DNA from: Candidatus Desulfacyla euxinica
Lineage (GTDB): Bacteria > Desulfobacterota > DSM-4660 > Desulfatiglandales > Desulfatiglandaceae
DNA: 33,770 nucleotides
Direction: 5' to 3'
Assembly (NCBI GenBank): GCA_014382715.1
Contig: JACNJD010000222.1
Location: forward strand, 1 to 33,770
Shown: one piece after another, positions 6,143-13,985 of the stretch
Layout: each line of letters opens with the position of its first letter
How positions within the stretch are numbered: position 1 is the stretch's first letter
The notes under the pieces: model-generated
The model's input: only the letters and a program-made list of their open reading frames with translations
What the model was told of the DNA's origin: nothing
The model's database searches: none
Translations under genes and position numbers: made by a program

Positions 6143-7318
6143 CTACCCTTTTTCCCTCAGTTTTGGATTCAGGGCATCCCTCAGGCCTTCACCGAACAGA
6201 TTAAAGCAGAGGACTACAATCAATATGGCGATCCCCGGTATAAACGTAAGCCAGGGCGCATCAAAGATAAAACGCTTTCCATCTGAAAGGATATTCCCCC
6301 AGGTGGCGTGGGGGGGCGGCACACCGAATCCCAAGAAACTGAGGCCTGCCTCAGTCAATATGGCCATGGCGATGCCGATAGTGGACGATACCAGGACCGG
6401 CGCAATGGCATTGGGCATCATATGACGAAAAATTATGCGGAAGTGCCCAACACCAAGGGCCTTTGCCGCAGTCACGAAGTCCTGCTCCCTTAAGGAGAGA
6501 AATTCGGCACGAACAAAACGCGTAGTCCCCATCCAGCTCGTCAGACCGATGACTATCATGATGTTGTACATACTTGCCGGGAGAAGGGCTACCACTGTGA
6601 GTATAAGAAAAAAAGTCGGGAAACATAGCATTATGTCAACCGCTCGCATAATAATAGTATCGATAGATATGGCGCCCCTGTGGAGCAGGTTGAACCACTT
6701 CGGCAGCGTGCGCCTTGCTAAGATTTTTTTTGAAAAGATGGAGAAAAAAATATAAATATGCCCGGCAACAAGCAGCCCTACCCCTGTATAGGTCGTCCCC
6801 AACGCAAGGAGAATTCCCCCTGTTATGAGAACGCACGAAATGATGATCTGGTCATAGCGGAGATGACCCTGACCAAAATATCCTGCAATACCCCCCATGA
6901 ATATACCCACCAATACCGATATCCCCACTGCCACAAACCCCACTGTCAAGGAAACCCAGGCCCCCTGAAGCATCCTTGAAAAGACATCCCGGCCCAAATC
7001 ATCAGTTCCGAGCAAATAGATACCTAACGTGGGAATTTCTGCCGGTTGCAATGTCTCGATATTTGGCCTTGTGAGGGGGGGGAGAAGTTTTTCCTGTAGT
7101 CGGATCATGGCCGGGTCAAAAACAGGGTCCTGGCCAGAAGTCAGGATAACCCCGATAATAGCGGTAATGAGAAAAAACAGGAAAATGATTAGACCCAGGA
7201 TAGCAAGCCTGTTTTGTCTAAACAGTTCCCACAGCTCCTCTAAACGTGTCTGCTTCGGGGCTAAGGGGGATTCCAATGTTTGTTGGGTATTGGTCATTGG
7301 GTATTGGGTATTTGTCAT
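6143..7318 (-). CDS. oppC: Oligopeptide/dipeptide ABC transporter permease (OppC/DppC) with an inserted membrane segment
   Basis: This is a 391-aa inner-membrane permease, longer than the usual ~280-310 aa. The N-terminal OppC_N helix (LAILGLIIFLFFLITAIIGV) comes first, then LLGTDDLGRDVFSRML and a first helix block. The EAA cytoplasmic loop is LSLREQDFVTAAKALGVGHF, and a conserved end contains GLSFLGFGVPPPHATWG. Between the AGYFG motif and DTIIMRAVDIMLCFP, where relatives have only a few residues, about 65-70 extra residues are inserted with at least one strong hydrophobic stretch (ISCVLITGGILLALGTTY). The start codon and first ~14 residues (MTNTQYPMTNTQQT) are encoded by heptamer repeats. 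No clear ribosome site was seen, so the real start may differ. Confidence 0.93.
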   Translation of the reverse strand: MTNTQYPMTNTQQTLESPLAPKQTRLEELWELFRQNRLAILGLIIFLFFLITAIIGVILTSGQDPVFDPAMIRLQEKLLPPLTRPNIETLQPAEIPTLGIYLLGTDDLGRDVFSRMLQGAWVSLTVGFVAVGISVLVGIFMGGIAGYFGQGHLRYDQIIISCVLITGGILLALGTTYTGVGLLVAGHIYIFFSIFSKKILARRTLPKWFNLLHRGAISIDTIIMRAVDIMLCFPTFFLILTVVALLPASMYNIMIVIGLTSWMGTTRFVRAEFLSLREQDFVTAAKALGVGHFRIIFRHMMPNAIAPVLVSSTIGIAMAILTEAGLSFLGFGVPPPHATWGNILSDGKRFIFDAPWLTFIPGIAILIVVLCFNLFGEGLRDALNPKLREKG

Positions 7319-7351
7319 TGGGTATTGGGTACTGGTTGCGCGTTACGGGTT
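7282..7351. repeat. Heptamer repeat array overlapping the oppC start
   Basis: Ten units in register, mostly attgggt or close variants (attggtc, atttgtc, actggtt, acgggtt). The minus-strand oppC ATG lies inside. Confidence 0.85.
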
Positions 7352-7354
7352 TTT

Positions 7355-7389
7355 CAATCATCAATCAACAATCGCCAATCATCAATCCT
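7355..7389. repeat. Heptamer repeat array at the oppB stop
   Basis: Five units in register (caatcat, caatcaa, caatcgc, caatcat, caatcct), ending exactly at the oppB stop codon. Confidence 0.85.
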
Positions 7390-8348
7390 CAAAGTCGTAT
7401 CCTCGGGTCTACAACGAGATAGAGGAGATCTGAGATAAAGGTGCCCACTAAGACAAGCACTGCTGCAACGAAATTGACGGTCAGTATGACCGGATAATCC
7501 CTTGCGAGGATAGCCTCATAAGCCATCCTCCCCATACCGGGCCAGGAAAAGATGGATTCGATTATGACCGATCCCCCGATCAGGCCCGGCAGGATCAATC
7601 CAAACATGGTCACAAAAGGCAGCAAGGCATTTCGGAGTGCGTGTTTGTAATGGACCTGCTCCGGCGGGAGCCCTTTGGCCTTGGCGGTCCTCACGTAATC
7701 CTGCCCTTCCACCTCGAGCATCTGGCTCCGTACGTACCTGGAAAGAACCGCTATACCGCCGGTGGCGCCCAATACAGATGGGATCAGGAGGTGCCAGATC
7801 CGGTCCATTAGCGTAGTCCCCCAGGAGGAAGCCCCGAGCCCGAAGGTTTCCATCCCTATTACCGGCACATGGAGAGTCGTGACCACAAGAATAATCAGGA
7901 TGTAAGCAAAAAAGAATCCGGGGATCGATATAAGGAGATAGGAAACAAAGGTGGCGCTCCTATCATATATTCCACCCCTGAAAATAGCCGATCGGATCCC
8001 AACCGGAAAGGAAAGGGTCCAGGTAAGAATAGTCCCCACAATAAATAGGGGGAGGCTGTTCAAGAATCGTTCCCATATCTTTGTCAGTACAGACTGGCTA
8101 TCCTTCCATGAAACAATCTTTCCGGTGAACAGATCTCTGTAAAAATAGAGGTACTGTACATAAAGGGGCTTATCTAAATGGAATTCCTTTTGGAATCGTT
8201 CCACCATCTCAGGCGTAAACTTGGGGTTCATCGGGTCCACCTGGCTCGGTTCGCCAGGCGCGAGATGGATAATCAGAAAGGAGACAACCGATACAAAAAA
8301 CAGGGTAATAATCTTCTGTACGATACTACGTCCTATAAATGAAAACAT
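7389..8348 (-). CDS. oppB: Oligopeptide/dipeptide ABC transporter permease (OppB/DppB)
   Basis: This 319-aa permease has six predicted membrane helices. Residues 1-30 form the typical first helix (IIHLAPGEP ending). An ~80-residue periplasmic part follows, including FHLDKPLYVQYLYF. The EAA loop is EVEGQDYVRTAKAKGLPPEQ, followed by KHALRNALLPFVT and the FSWPGMGRMAYEAI motif, all standard for the OppB family. The ATG has an AAGGGG ribosome site ~8 nt upstream. It pairs with OppC to form the membrane channel. Confidence 0.95.
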   Translation of the reverse strand: MFSFIGRSIVQKIITLFFVSVVSFLIIHLAPGEPSQVDPMNPKFTPEMVERFQKEFHLDKPLYVQYLYFYRDLFTGKIVSWKDSQSVLTKIWERFLNSLPLFIVGTILTWTLSFPVGIRSAIFRGGIYDRSATFVSYLLISIPGFFFAYILIILVVTTLHVPVIGMETFGLGASSWGTTLMDRIWHLLIPSVLGATGGIAVLSRYVRSQMLEVEGQDYVRTAKAKGLPPEQVHYKHALRNALLPFVTMFGLILPGLIGGSVIIESIFSWPGMGRMAYEAILARDYPVILTVNFVAAVLVLVGTFISDLLYLVVDPRIRL

Positions 8349-8362
8349 GGAAAACCCCTTCG

Positions 8363-8397
8363 GATTGTAGATTGATGATTGTAGATTGATGATTTAA
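8363..8397. repeat. Heptamer repeat array upstream of oppB
   Basis: Units gattgta, gattgat, gattgta, gattgat and gatttaa lie in register in the 215-bp oppA-oppB gap. Confidence 0.85.
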
Positions 8398-8467
8398 AAA
8401 CATGTTAATCCAAAGTCCAACGTCGACCGATCACTAACAACCGAATGACTACTGAATCACAGCAAAA

Positions 8468-8571
8468 CGAATGACCACTGAATGACGAATAACCAATGGT
8501 CAATACCCAATACCCACACTAACCCCTTGCCATTGACTATTGAAAAACTCGCAACCCGCAACCTCAATCCA
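8468..8571. repeat. Heptamer repeat tract at the 3' end of oppA
   Basis: Two adjoining runs in 7-bp register. 8468-8523 has units such as cgaatga, ccactga, atgacga, ataacca and ataccca (twice). From ~8531 units include cattgac, tattgaa, caacccg and caacctc, running into the oppA stop. Confidence 0.7.
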
Positions 8572-10708
8572 AAAGCTGGGGCATCTCGGGTATTTTTAAC
8601 CACCGGTTGAAATGAAAGGTATAATCTCCGGTCTTTGTGGGTTTGATCTTTTTGTAGAGCATAACCCCGTCCTCATCGAAATCCTTTATGACGATTCGTT
8701 TATCCAATACCGCTGTCCACTTGCCCACATAGAGAAAGGTATAGGGCTGTTCACGGGCAATTATTTTATGGAGTCTGTGGCAGAATTCAACCTGTTTTTC
8801 AAAATCGTACTCCTGCCTGATCTTGATAATAAGATCATCAGCCTCTCTGTTTTCGAAACCCACGAAATTGAGTTGATAGGGATGGGTCTGGTTAGAGTAC
8901 CATATCTGATAGAGATCAGGATCAATGCCCATGACCCAGCCTAAGATCAGGGCATCAAAATCTAACTTATGCACTCGCTCCTGGATAAATACCGACCACT
9001 CTAATATATCGGTGCGGACATTTACGCCGATCTGTTTCCAGCCGTCCTGGGCAATGGCCAAGATGGCCTTGCGGATGTCATTCCCGCTGTTGGTAATCAA
9101 AGTGAATTCCAGTCTTTTCCCGTCCTTTTCCAGCCAGCCCTCCTCGTTGCGTAGCCAGCCAGCCTCTTTTAAGAGATCAAGCGCCCCTTTGGGATCATAG
9201 GGTAGAGGTTGAACTTTATGATCATAATAATCGGTCTGTTTCGGGAAGGGGCCGGTAATCCTCTCTCCCTGGTTATACAGGACATAGTCGATTATCTTAT
9301 TCACATCTATGGCCATGCCCAGCGCCCTTCGTACCCTTACATCATTAAAGGGTGCCCTCCGCATGTTGTATCCTATGTAAGTATATCCAAAGGATGTGCC
9401 GGAGAAGCTTTGGAATCTGGGATCCTTTTTAAGACGTTCCACCTGGTGGGGCTGCACCTGGTAGCTATCCAAGGTCCCGGCATAGAATTCCATCTCCTGG
9501 GTCAGGAGATCCGGGATGATACGCATGACATATCGTTTGTAATGGGGCGATCCTTCCCAGTAATCCTCAAACCGGTCTAAGTCAATGAACTGATCTGATT
9601 TCCATTCTTTAAACACAAAAGGACCGCATCCCATGGGATGGCGGTCAAATTCGCTCTGTCGCATGGAAAACTTGTCAGGATCTTTACCGAGACGCTCGGC
9701 CTCTTTTTTGAGAGCCTCCTGGTTGAGGATATGCTCCGGAAGTATCCCCATACCCCACGTACCCAAGGCTGGGGAGTAGAGCCTCTTATAAACTATACGC
9801 ACGGTCAGAGAATCGAGCACTTCCACTTCTTTTATCGGTTCATAGTCGGCAGTGCGCGGAGAGAGGTTCTTGGGGTCCATGATGGCTTCATAGGTAAACC
9901 TGACATCACCGGCATCAAAGATATGGCCATCATGAAACCTGACACCCGGTCTCAGATGAAAAATGATGACAGGATTGTGCTCAATGGCCGGAAGGTATTC
10001 TTTGGCGTAGGCGGCCAACCTCTTTTTATCCACCAAAGGGTCAGTTTTAAGGTACTGGACGCCATCAAAGGACGCAAAATAATCATTGCCTAAGATCTTT
10101 GAAAGATTTATGAACAGGTCCTGATCCACTTCAGTAAGGCTTAGCTTTATCCTGGCAGGAGCCTGAATTATGACCTCTATCTCTTTTTCTTCTTTTTCTT
10201 CTTTGGCTGGTTTATAATGTGTGGTCGTCACTACCTTCTCGGGCGGTATTATCATAATCTTTTTGATACGGTTTAAAGTAGCCTTCAATACCGGATCCAG
10301 ATCTGTCACTCTCTTTCTTGCCTCACGAAGAATCCGGACTATCCCCTCAGCATCTGTCTTACCGGCATCAGATGTCATCGCATGGTGTATCACCGCATGG
10401 GGATTCAAATAGAAATAGGCCTCCTCAGAGATCTCCCAGGAGGTGGCCAGACGTCCCCTGAAACGAAGTTCTTCGTCGCGGTCAAGGAGGCTGTCAAAAA
10501 CGAGGGATTCTATCTGACTGCTGGTGGAATTGGACGAGATTATGGGATTGAGGGAAGTGGCATCTCCTGTGGATGCCGTAATATATTCGTGGAGGCGATT
10601 GGGGTTCCCCTTTGTCTGTTCCTCATAGGTGGGGACCCAGAGATAAGACTGAAGCAGGAAGAGTATGACAAGCGTAGGTACGAGTATGAGTATGCGTTTA
10701 ATGGTCAT
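8564..10708 (-). CDS. oppA: Periplasmic peptide-binding protein of an ABC transporter (SBP_bac_5 family)
   Basis: This is a 714-aa solute-binding protein, longer than the common ~530-600 aa. Residues 5-26 form a hydrophobic signal or anchor (ILILVPTLVILFLLQSYLW) without a lipobox Cys, so it is either secreted or held by an N-terminal helix. Family hallmarks are GDATSLNPIISSN, FHLRPGVRFHDG followed by DAGDVRFTYEAIMDPKN, GCGPFVFKEWKSDQFIDL, and VRVRRALGMAIDVNKII. A Lys/Glu-rich insertion near residues 165-180 helps explain the extra length. It is first in oppA-B-C-D-F and likely determines the substrate, which the sequence does not identify. Confidence 0.93.
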   Translation of the reverse strand: MTIKRILILVPTLVILFLLQSYLWVPTYEEQTKGNPNRLHEYITASTGDATSLNPIISSNSTSSQIESLVFDSLLDRDEELRFRGRLATSWEISEEAYFYLNPHAVIHHAMTSDAGKTDAEGIVRILREARKRVTDLDPVLKATLNRIKKIMIIPPEKVVTTTHYKPAKEEKEEKEIEVIIQAPARIKLSLTEVDQDLFINLSKILGNDYFASFDGVQYLKTDPLVDKKRLAAYAKEYLPAIEHNPVIIFHLRPGVRFHDGHIFDAGDVRFTYEAIMDPKNLSPRTADYEPIKEVEVLDSLTVRIVYKRLYSPALGTWGMGILPEHILNQEALKKEAERLGKDPDKFSMRQSEFDRHPMGCGPFVFKEWKSDQFIDLDRFEDYWEGSPHYKRYVMRIIPDLLTQEMEFYAGTLDSYQVQPHQVERLKKDPRFQSFSGTSFGYTYIGYNMRRAPFNDVRVRRALGMAIDVNKIIDYVLYNQGERITGPFPKQTDYYDHKVQPLPYDPKGALDLLKEAGWLRNEEGWLEKDGKRLEFTLITNSGNDIRKAILAIAQDGWKQIGVNVRTDILEWSVFIQERVHKLDFDALILGWVMGIDPDLYQIWYSNQTHPYQLNFVGFENREADDLIIKIRQEYDFEKQVEFCHRLHKIIAREQPYTFLYVGKWTAVLDKRIVIKDFDEDGVMLYKKIKPTKTGDYTFHFNRWLKIPEMPQLLD

Positions 10709-10723
10709 TTTCAGTTGGCTTAT

Positions 10724-10752
10724 AAAATAGGGAATTGAGGCTTATCAGTCAA
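10724..10752 (-). promoter_or_regulatory. Candidate promoter for the opp operon
   Basis: On the minus strand, TTGACT (10747-10752) and TATTTT (10724-10729) are 17 nt apart, just upstream of the oppA ATG. A second candidate is an extended -10 TGCTATAAT covering 10771-10779, with a weak -35. Either would drive the whole transporter operon. Confidence 0.45.
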
Positions 10753-10886
10753 GTGAAAAGGGTAGAGTAAATTATAGCAGGCATAAGGTGTAAAGCGTAA
10801 AAATTTGAACGGGGATTCGGCATTTTGTATCTCCGCCTAAAAACGGGATCTTCGACCGGTATCCAGAATGGTTTGGATGTTTTTCC

Positions 10887-10935
10887 GATTTCGAGTTTCG
10901 AATTTCAAGTTTCCAGTTTCATATGCAATTTGACT
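10887..10935. repeat. Degenerate heptamer repeat array (oppA-SDR intergenic)
   Basis: Seven units in register (gatttcg, agtttcg, aatttca, agtttcc, agtttca, tatgcaa, tttgact). The open frame running from here into the SDR gene is repeat-derived and not taken as coding. The rest of the 389-bp intergenic region holds the opp promoter and the inverted repeat at 10996. Confidence 0.8.
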
Positions 10936-10995
10936 TCTTCCTCATTTTATGTTTCAGTTTCTGAAAAAATGCGACCTGTGCCGTTAAAAGAAATA

Positions 10996-11051
10996 GCCAC
11001 AGAGACTCAGAGACTCAGAGGAAAACATTTTTATTTCCCTCTGTGTCTGGC
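10996..11051. repeat. Imperfect inverted repeat of CAGAGACT-type
   Basis: GCCACAGAGACTCAGAGACT on the left and CCCTCTGTGTCTGGC on the right can pair across an AT-rich centre. The left arm has a tandem 8-bp actcagag. It looks like a small dispersed palindromic element. It lies just before the SDR ribosome site and could also act as an mRNA hairpin. Confidence 0.5.
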
Positions 11052-11097
11052 AAATAAGAAAAGACTAACCGCACAGGTGGAAAAAAAGGAGAGTGAA

Positions 11098-11856
11098 ATG
11101 AATACGATAGATTTGACAGGAAAGGTGGCTTTGGTAACCGGTGGGAGCCGTGGATTGGGCAAAGCGATTGCCATGGCCATGGCCGAAAAAGGGGCTGAGG
11201 TGGTCATTTGCGGACGAAAACAGGACAATCTGGATCAGGCAGTGGAAGATCTTCGTCAAAAGGGGATAAATATTACCGCTTTCATGGCCAACATAGGCAA
11301 CTCAGACGAGGTAACAGCCCTGTTCAAGGCAATTGAAGACCGGTTTGACAGGCTGGATATCCTCGTAAACAATGTGGGCATGAATATCCTGACCCCGTCT
11401 GTAATTGCAACTGATGAAGGGTTGTGGGATAAGATTATCACAACAAATCTGAAGGGGACTTTTCTGGCCTCTGCTGGTGGAGCAAGATTGATGAAAAAGA
11501 CCGGACAGGGCAAAATCATAAACATCAGCTCCATTGCCGCAAGAAAGGCTGCAATGGGTATGGGGATATATTGTGTAGCAAAGGCCGGTGTTGAAATGCT
11601 CACCAGAGTCTTGGCCGTGGAACTGGCACAGGATCATATAAATGTCAACGGCGTGGCCCCATCCGTGGTGAAGACAAAGTTCAGCCAGCCTTTCTGGAGC
11701 AACGAATCCCTTTTGAAGGAAATCACAAATACCATCCCCATGGCCCGGATTGCTGAGACAGATGATGTGGTCGGCACAGTGCTTTTTTTGGCATCAGGCA
11801 TGTCCGATTTTGTTACCGGTGAAATCATTACTGTGGACGGAGGCTCTATGGCTTGA
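11098..11856 (+). CDS. Short-chain dehydrogenase/reductase (FabG-like SDR)
   Basis: This 252-aa classical SDR is an NAD(P)-dependent oxidoreductase. It shows TGGSRGLG (residues 14-21) for the nucleotide, NNVG at 91-94 (NNAG variant), catalytic Asn117, Ser145, Tyr158 and Lys162 (YCVAK), and the end motif TVDGGSMA. The chosen ATG has an AAGGAG ribosome site. The longer open frame upstream comes from repeats. Close relatives are annotated as 3-oxoacyl-ACP reductase, gluconate 5-dehydrogenase or glucose dehydrogenase. The substrate cannot be told from sequence. It stands alone between the divergent transporter operon and a decayed gene. Confidence 0.92.
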   Translation: MNTIDLTGKVALVTGGSRGLGKAIAMAMAEKGAEVVICGRKQDNLDQAVEDLRQKGINITAFMANIGNSDEVTALFKAIEDRFDRLDILVNNVGMNILTPSVIATDEGLWDKIITTNLKGTFLASAGGARLMKKTGQGKIINISSIAARKAAMGMGIYCVAKAGVEMLTRVLAVELAQDHINVNGVAPSVVKTKFSQPFWSNESLLKEITNTIPMARIAETDDVVGTVLFLASGMSDFVTGEIITVDGGSMA

Positions 11857-11862
11857 CGTAAG

Positions 11863-12108
11863 GTGAGGTGGGTGATAAGAAGTCCCTTTTTTTTCGCTCA
11901 CCCCGCGCCATCCCGCGAAACGGTGCAGTGGAAAAAGATCATCATCAAAGATCTTGTGGGAGCCAAGCGTTTGTTGAGGTGTCGAAGGAATTGGGACGTC
12001 CCGCACTGGTGCCCTCAATATATCGATGGCAAGCTTGCGTTTGATGTTACGCCGGGAAGTGACGAGCTTAAGGAATCATTAAACAGACTGATAACTTCCA
12101 ATTCATGA
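11863..12108 (+). pseudogene. Frameshifted thioredoxin/glutaredoxin-fold-like relic
   Basis: Two reading frames together make one coherent protein. The frame from 11863 gives HPAPSRETVQW, KKIIIKDLVG. The next frame (11961-12023) gives SQAFVEVSKELGRPALVPSI. The first frame then resumes with YIDGKLAFDVTPGSDELKES LNRLI (from ~12019). The order (turn-helix, then PALVPSIYIDGKLAF, then a final ELKESL helix) resembles small thioredoxin- or glutaredoxin-like proteins, where a cis-Pro precedes a V/I-x-x-DGK strand. At least two frameshifts are needed, and the expected Cys pair is not intact (HPAPS). A run of eight T near 11887-11894 may mark another lesion. This is a decayed gene, or a sequence with errors. 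Confidence 0.5.
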
Positions 12109-12192
12109 AGGCCTGGCAATTTTTAACCCACACCTGAGAAAAGCACCTGAACCGAAATCCTAACCCCCATATATGCAGAGACCATTTTGTAC

Positions 12193-12221
12193 TTGACCCA
12201 CAACGAGGGTCTCTCTATACT
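12193..12221 (+). promoter_or_regulatory. Sigma-70-type promoter for the glycosyltransferase cluster
   Basis: TTGACC (12193-12198) and TATACT (12216-12221) are spaced by exactly 17 nt, about 90 bp before the first glycosyltransferase gene. A 7-bp inverted repeat AGAGACC/GGTCTCT flanks the -35 and spacer and could be an operator. Confidence 0.65.
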
Positions 12222-12311
12222 TTGCACTGAAAAATTCACCTTCTTATCACCTATTTCCCCACCTTATTTATAGAAGGTGTGCTTAAAAGGAATTGAATTT
12301 ATTTTCCGCTC

Positions 12312-13961
12312 ATGAAAAGAGTTTCCATTGCACTTTTTGTTCTCTTCGTATTCGTCTATATCCTTCCCCTGGGTTTCCGACCGCTGACCATTCCAGACGA
12401 AACCCGGTACGGGGAGATACCAAGGGAAATGCTGACTTCGGGAGACTGGGTTGTCCCCCGCCTGAACGGATTGAAATATTTTGAAAAACCGGTCTTTGGA
12501 TACTGGGTGAATGCCGTTTCCATTCTCACACTGGGCGAAAACGCGTTCGCCCTGCGGATTGCATCGGCCCTATCCGTATTGATTTCGGCCCTCATGATTT
12601 TCCTGCTGGCACGAAGGTTTTCACCCAGAAGGCCGGCCTCCGCCCTGGCCCCGGCTATTTTCTTAACCTGTCCTCTCGTGCTGGCCGTAGGCCAGATCAG
12701 TCTTCTGGACAGCCTGCTTTCCATGCTCCTGACCGGAGCTCTGGTCTGCTTTTTCTTTGCGCACATGGCGGAAAATACGCGGCGTAAGGTGCTTTTTCTC
12801 GCCCTCATGGGGGTTTTCTGCGGACTGGCTTTTCTCACGAAGGGATTCCTGGCCTTGGCAGTGCCGATGCTGGCGATCGTGCCGTTTCTGATCTGGGAGG
12901 GCCGTTATAAGGATCTGTTCAGGATACCATGGATTCCCATAATGACGGCCTTTGCGGTCGCGTTGCCCTGGTCCCTGATGATTCATTTTCGTGAAGGGGA
13001 TTTCTGGAACTATTTTTTCTGGACGGAGCATATGGCAAGATTTCTGGATCCGGTCCGCGGGCAGCATCCGAAGTCTCTCTGGTATTTTCTGCCCATCCTG
13101 GCGGGGGGTGCGCTGCCATGGGTTATTCAGAGCCCCGCTGCTATCCCAACGGTTCTCAAGTTCGAAATGAAAAAACCGCTCATGCGTTTTGCCATGTGCT
13201 GGTTCCTGTTCCCTTTCCTTTTCTTCTCCGTCTGCAGCGGAAAGCTTATCCCGTATATCCTGCCGTGTTTTCCGGCCTTTGCCATTGTTTTTGCAATGGG
13301 TCTCGCCAGTTACTTTGAAGCGGGAAGAAGCCGGGCTTTTTCCGTGGCCGCCTGGGTGCTGGCCGTTTTTGCCGGTCTTGGGGGGCTGTTTTTACTGATC
13401 TCCGGGCTCAGCGATTATGAAGCGATGAGGATTTATGATACGGACGAAGTGGGCAAATTGCTGGTGGGTGCTCTGGGGGCCTTCTTATGGGCATTTCTGG
13501 TGATATGGTCCACCAGAATGAAAGACTACCGGAAAAGATGGGTTTTTTACTGTGCAGGCACTCTGGCGTTTTTTTTCATGGCGAATTTTGCTGTTCCCGG
13601 CAGGGCCATGGATCGCAGAACGCCGGGATGGCTTCTCGAGCGCAATCTATCCAGGGTGACTCCCGATGCCATGCTGGTGTCCAATGACAACGTTCTTCGT
13701 GCGGTCTGCTGGTTTTTCAAACGGGATGACGTAAAAGTGCTGGAAAAAGTCGGGGAATTCACATATGGATTGAAGCATGACCATAACAAACCGGGAAAAT
13801 TTCTGACTGTTGAGGCGTTAAAGGATATGATACGGGAAAACGCGGGAAAACATCCGGTGATTCTTGTTCTGATCAAAGATCACTACGAGAGCTACAGAGA
13901 CCAATTGCCCGTTCCCGTCTTTACGGATACCGATGACCATTTCGTCCTGGCGGTGTATTAG
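12312..13961 (+). CDS. ArnT-like GT83 lipid-linked sugar glycosyltransferase
   Basis: This 549-aa polytopic membrane protein is of the ArnT/PMT-like family (GT83), which moves a sugar from an undecaprenyl or other polyprenyl phosphate to lipid A or another envelope acceptor. The N-terminus shows one helix, then PDETRYGEIPREM, with Asp29-Glu30 and Glu35 where the family has its catalytic acid and metal ligands. GDWVVPRLNGLKYFEKPVFGYW follows, a family hallmark. About ten to twelve hydrophobic segments follow, with a soluble ~100-residue end (LSRVTPDAMLVSND). ArnT proper adds aminoarabinose to lipid A. The particular sugar here is unknown, since no arn biosynthesis genes lie nearby. It is first of a three-gene cluster. 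Confidence 0.88.
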   Translation: MKRVSIALFVLFVFVYILPLGFRPLTIPDETRYGEIPREMLTSGDWVVPRLNGLKYFEKPVFGYWVNAVSILTLGENAFALRIASALSVLISALMIFLLARRFSPRRPASALAPAIFLTCPLVLAVGQISLLDSLLSMLLTGALVCFFFAHMAENTRRKVLFLALMGVFCGLAFLTKGFLALAVPMLAIVPFLIWEGRYKDLFRIPWIPIMTAFAVALPWSLMIHFREGDFWNYFFWTEHMARFLDPVRGQHPKSLWYFLPILAGGALPWVIQSPAAIPTVLKFEMKKPLMRFAMCWFLFPFLFFSVCSGKLIPYILPCFPAFAIVFAMGLASYFEAGRSRAFSVAAWVLAVFAGLGGLFLLISGLSDYEAMRIYDTDEVGKLLVGALGAFLWAFLVIWSTRMKDYRKRWVFYCAGTLAFFFMANFAVPGRAMDRRTPGWLLERNLSRVTPDAMLVSNDNVLRAVCWFFKRDDVKVLEKVGEFTYGLKHDHNKPGKFLTVEALKDMIRENAGKHPVILVLIKDHYESYRDQLPVPVFTDTDDHFVLAVY

Positions 13962-13985
13962 AAATGAGGAGGGCAGAATGTAATA

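Noticed and set aside
7282..7389. CRISPR array
   Set aside because: Repeats are contiguous 7-mers without unique spacers, and no cas genes are present.
10825..11097. N-terminal extension of the SDR gene
   Set aside because: The stretch is translated heptamer and palindromic repeat. The SDR fold and a good ribosome site start at 11098.
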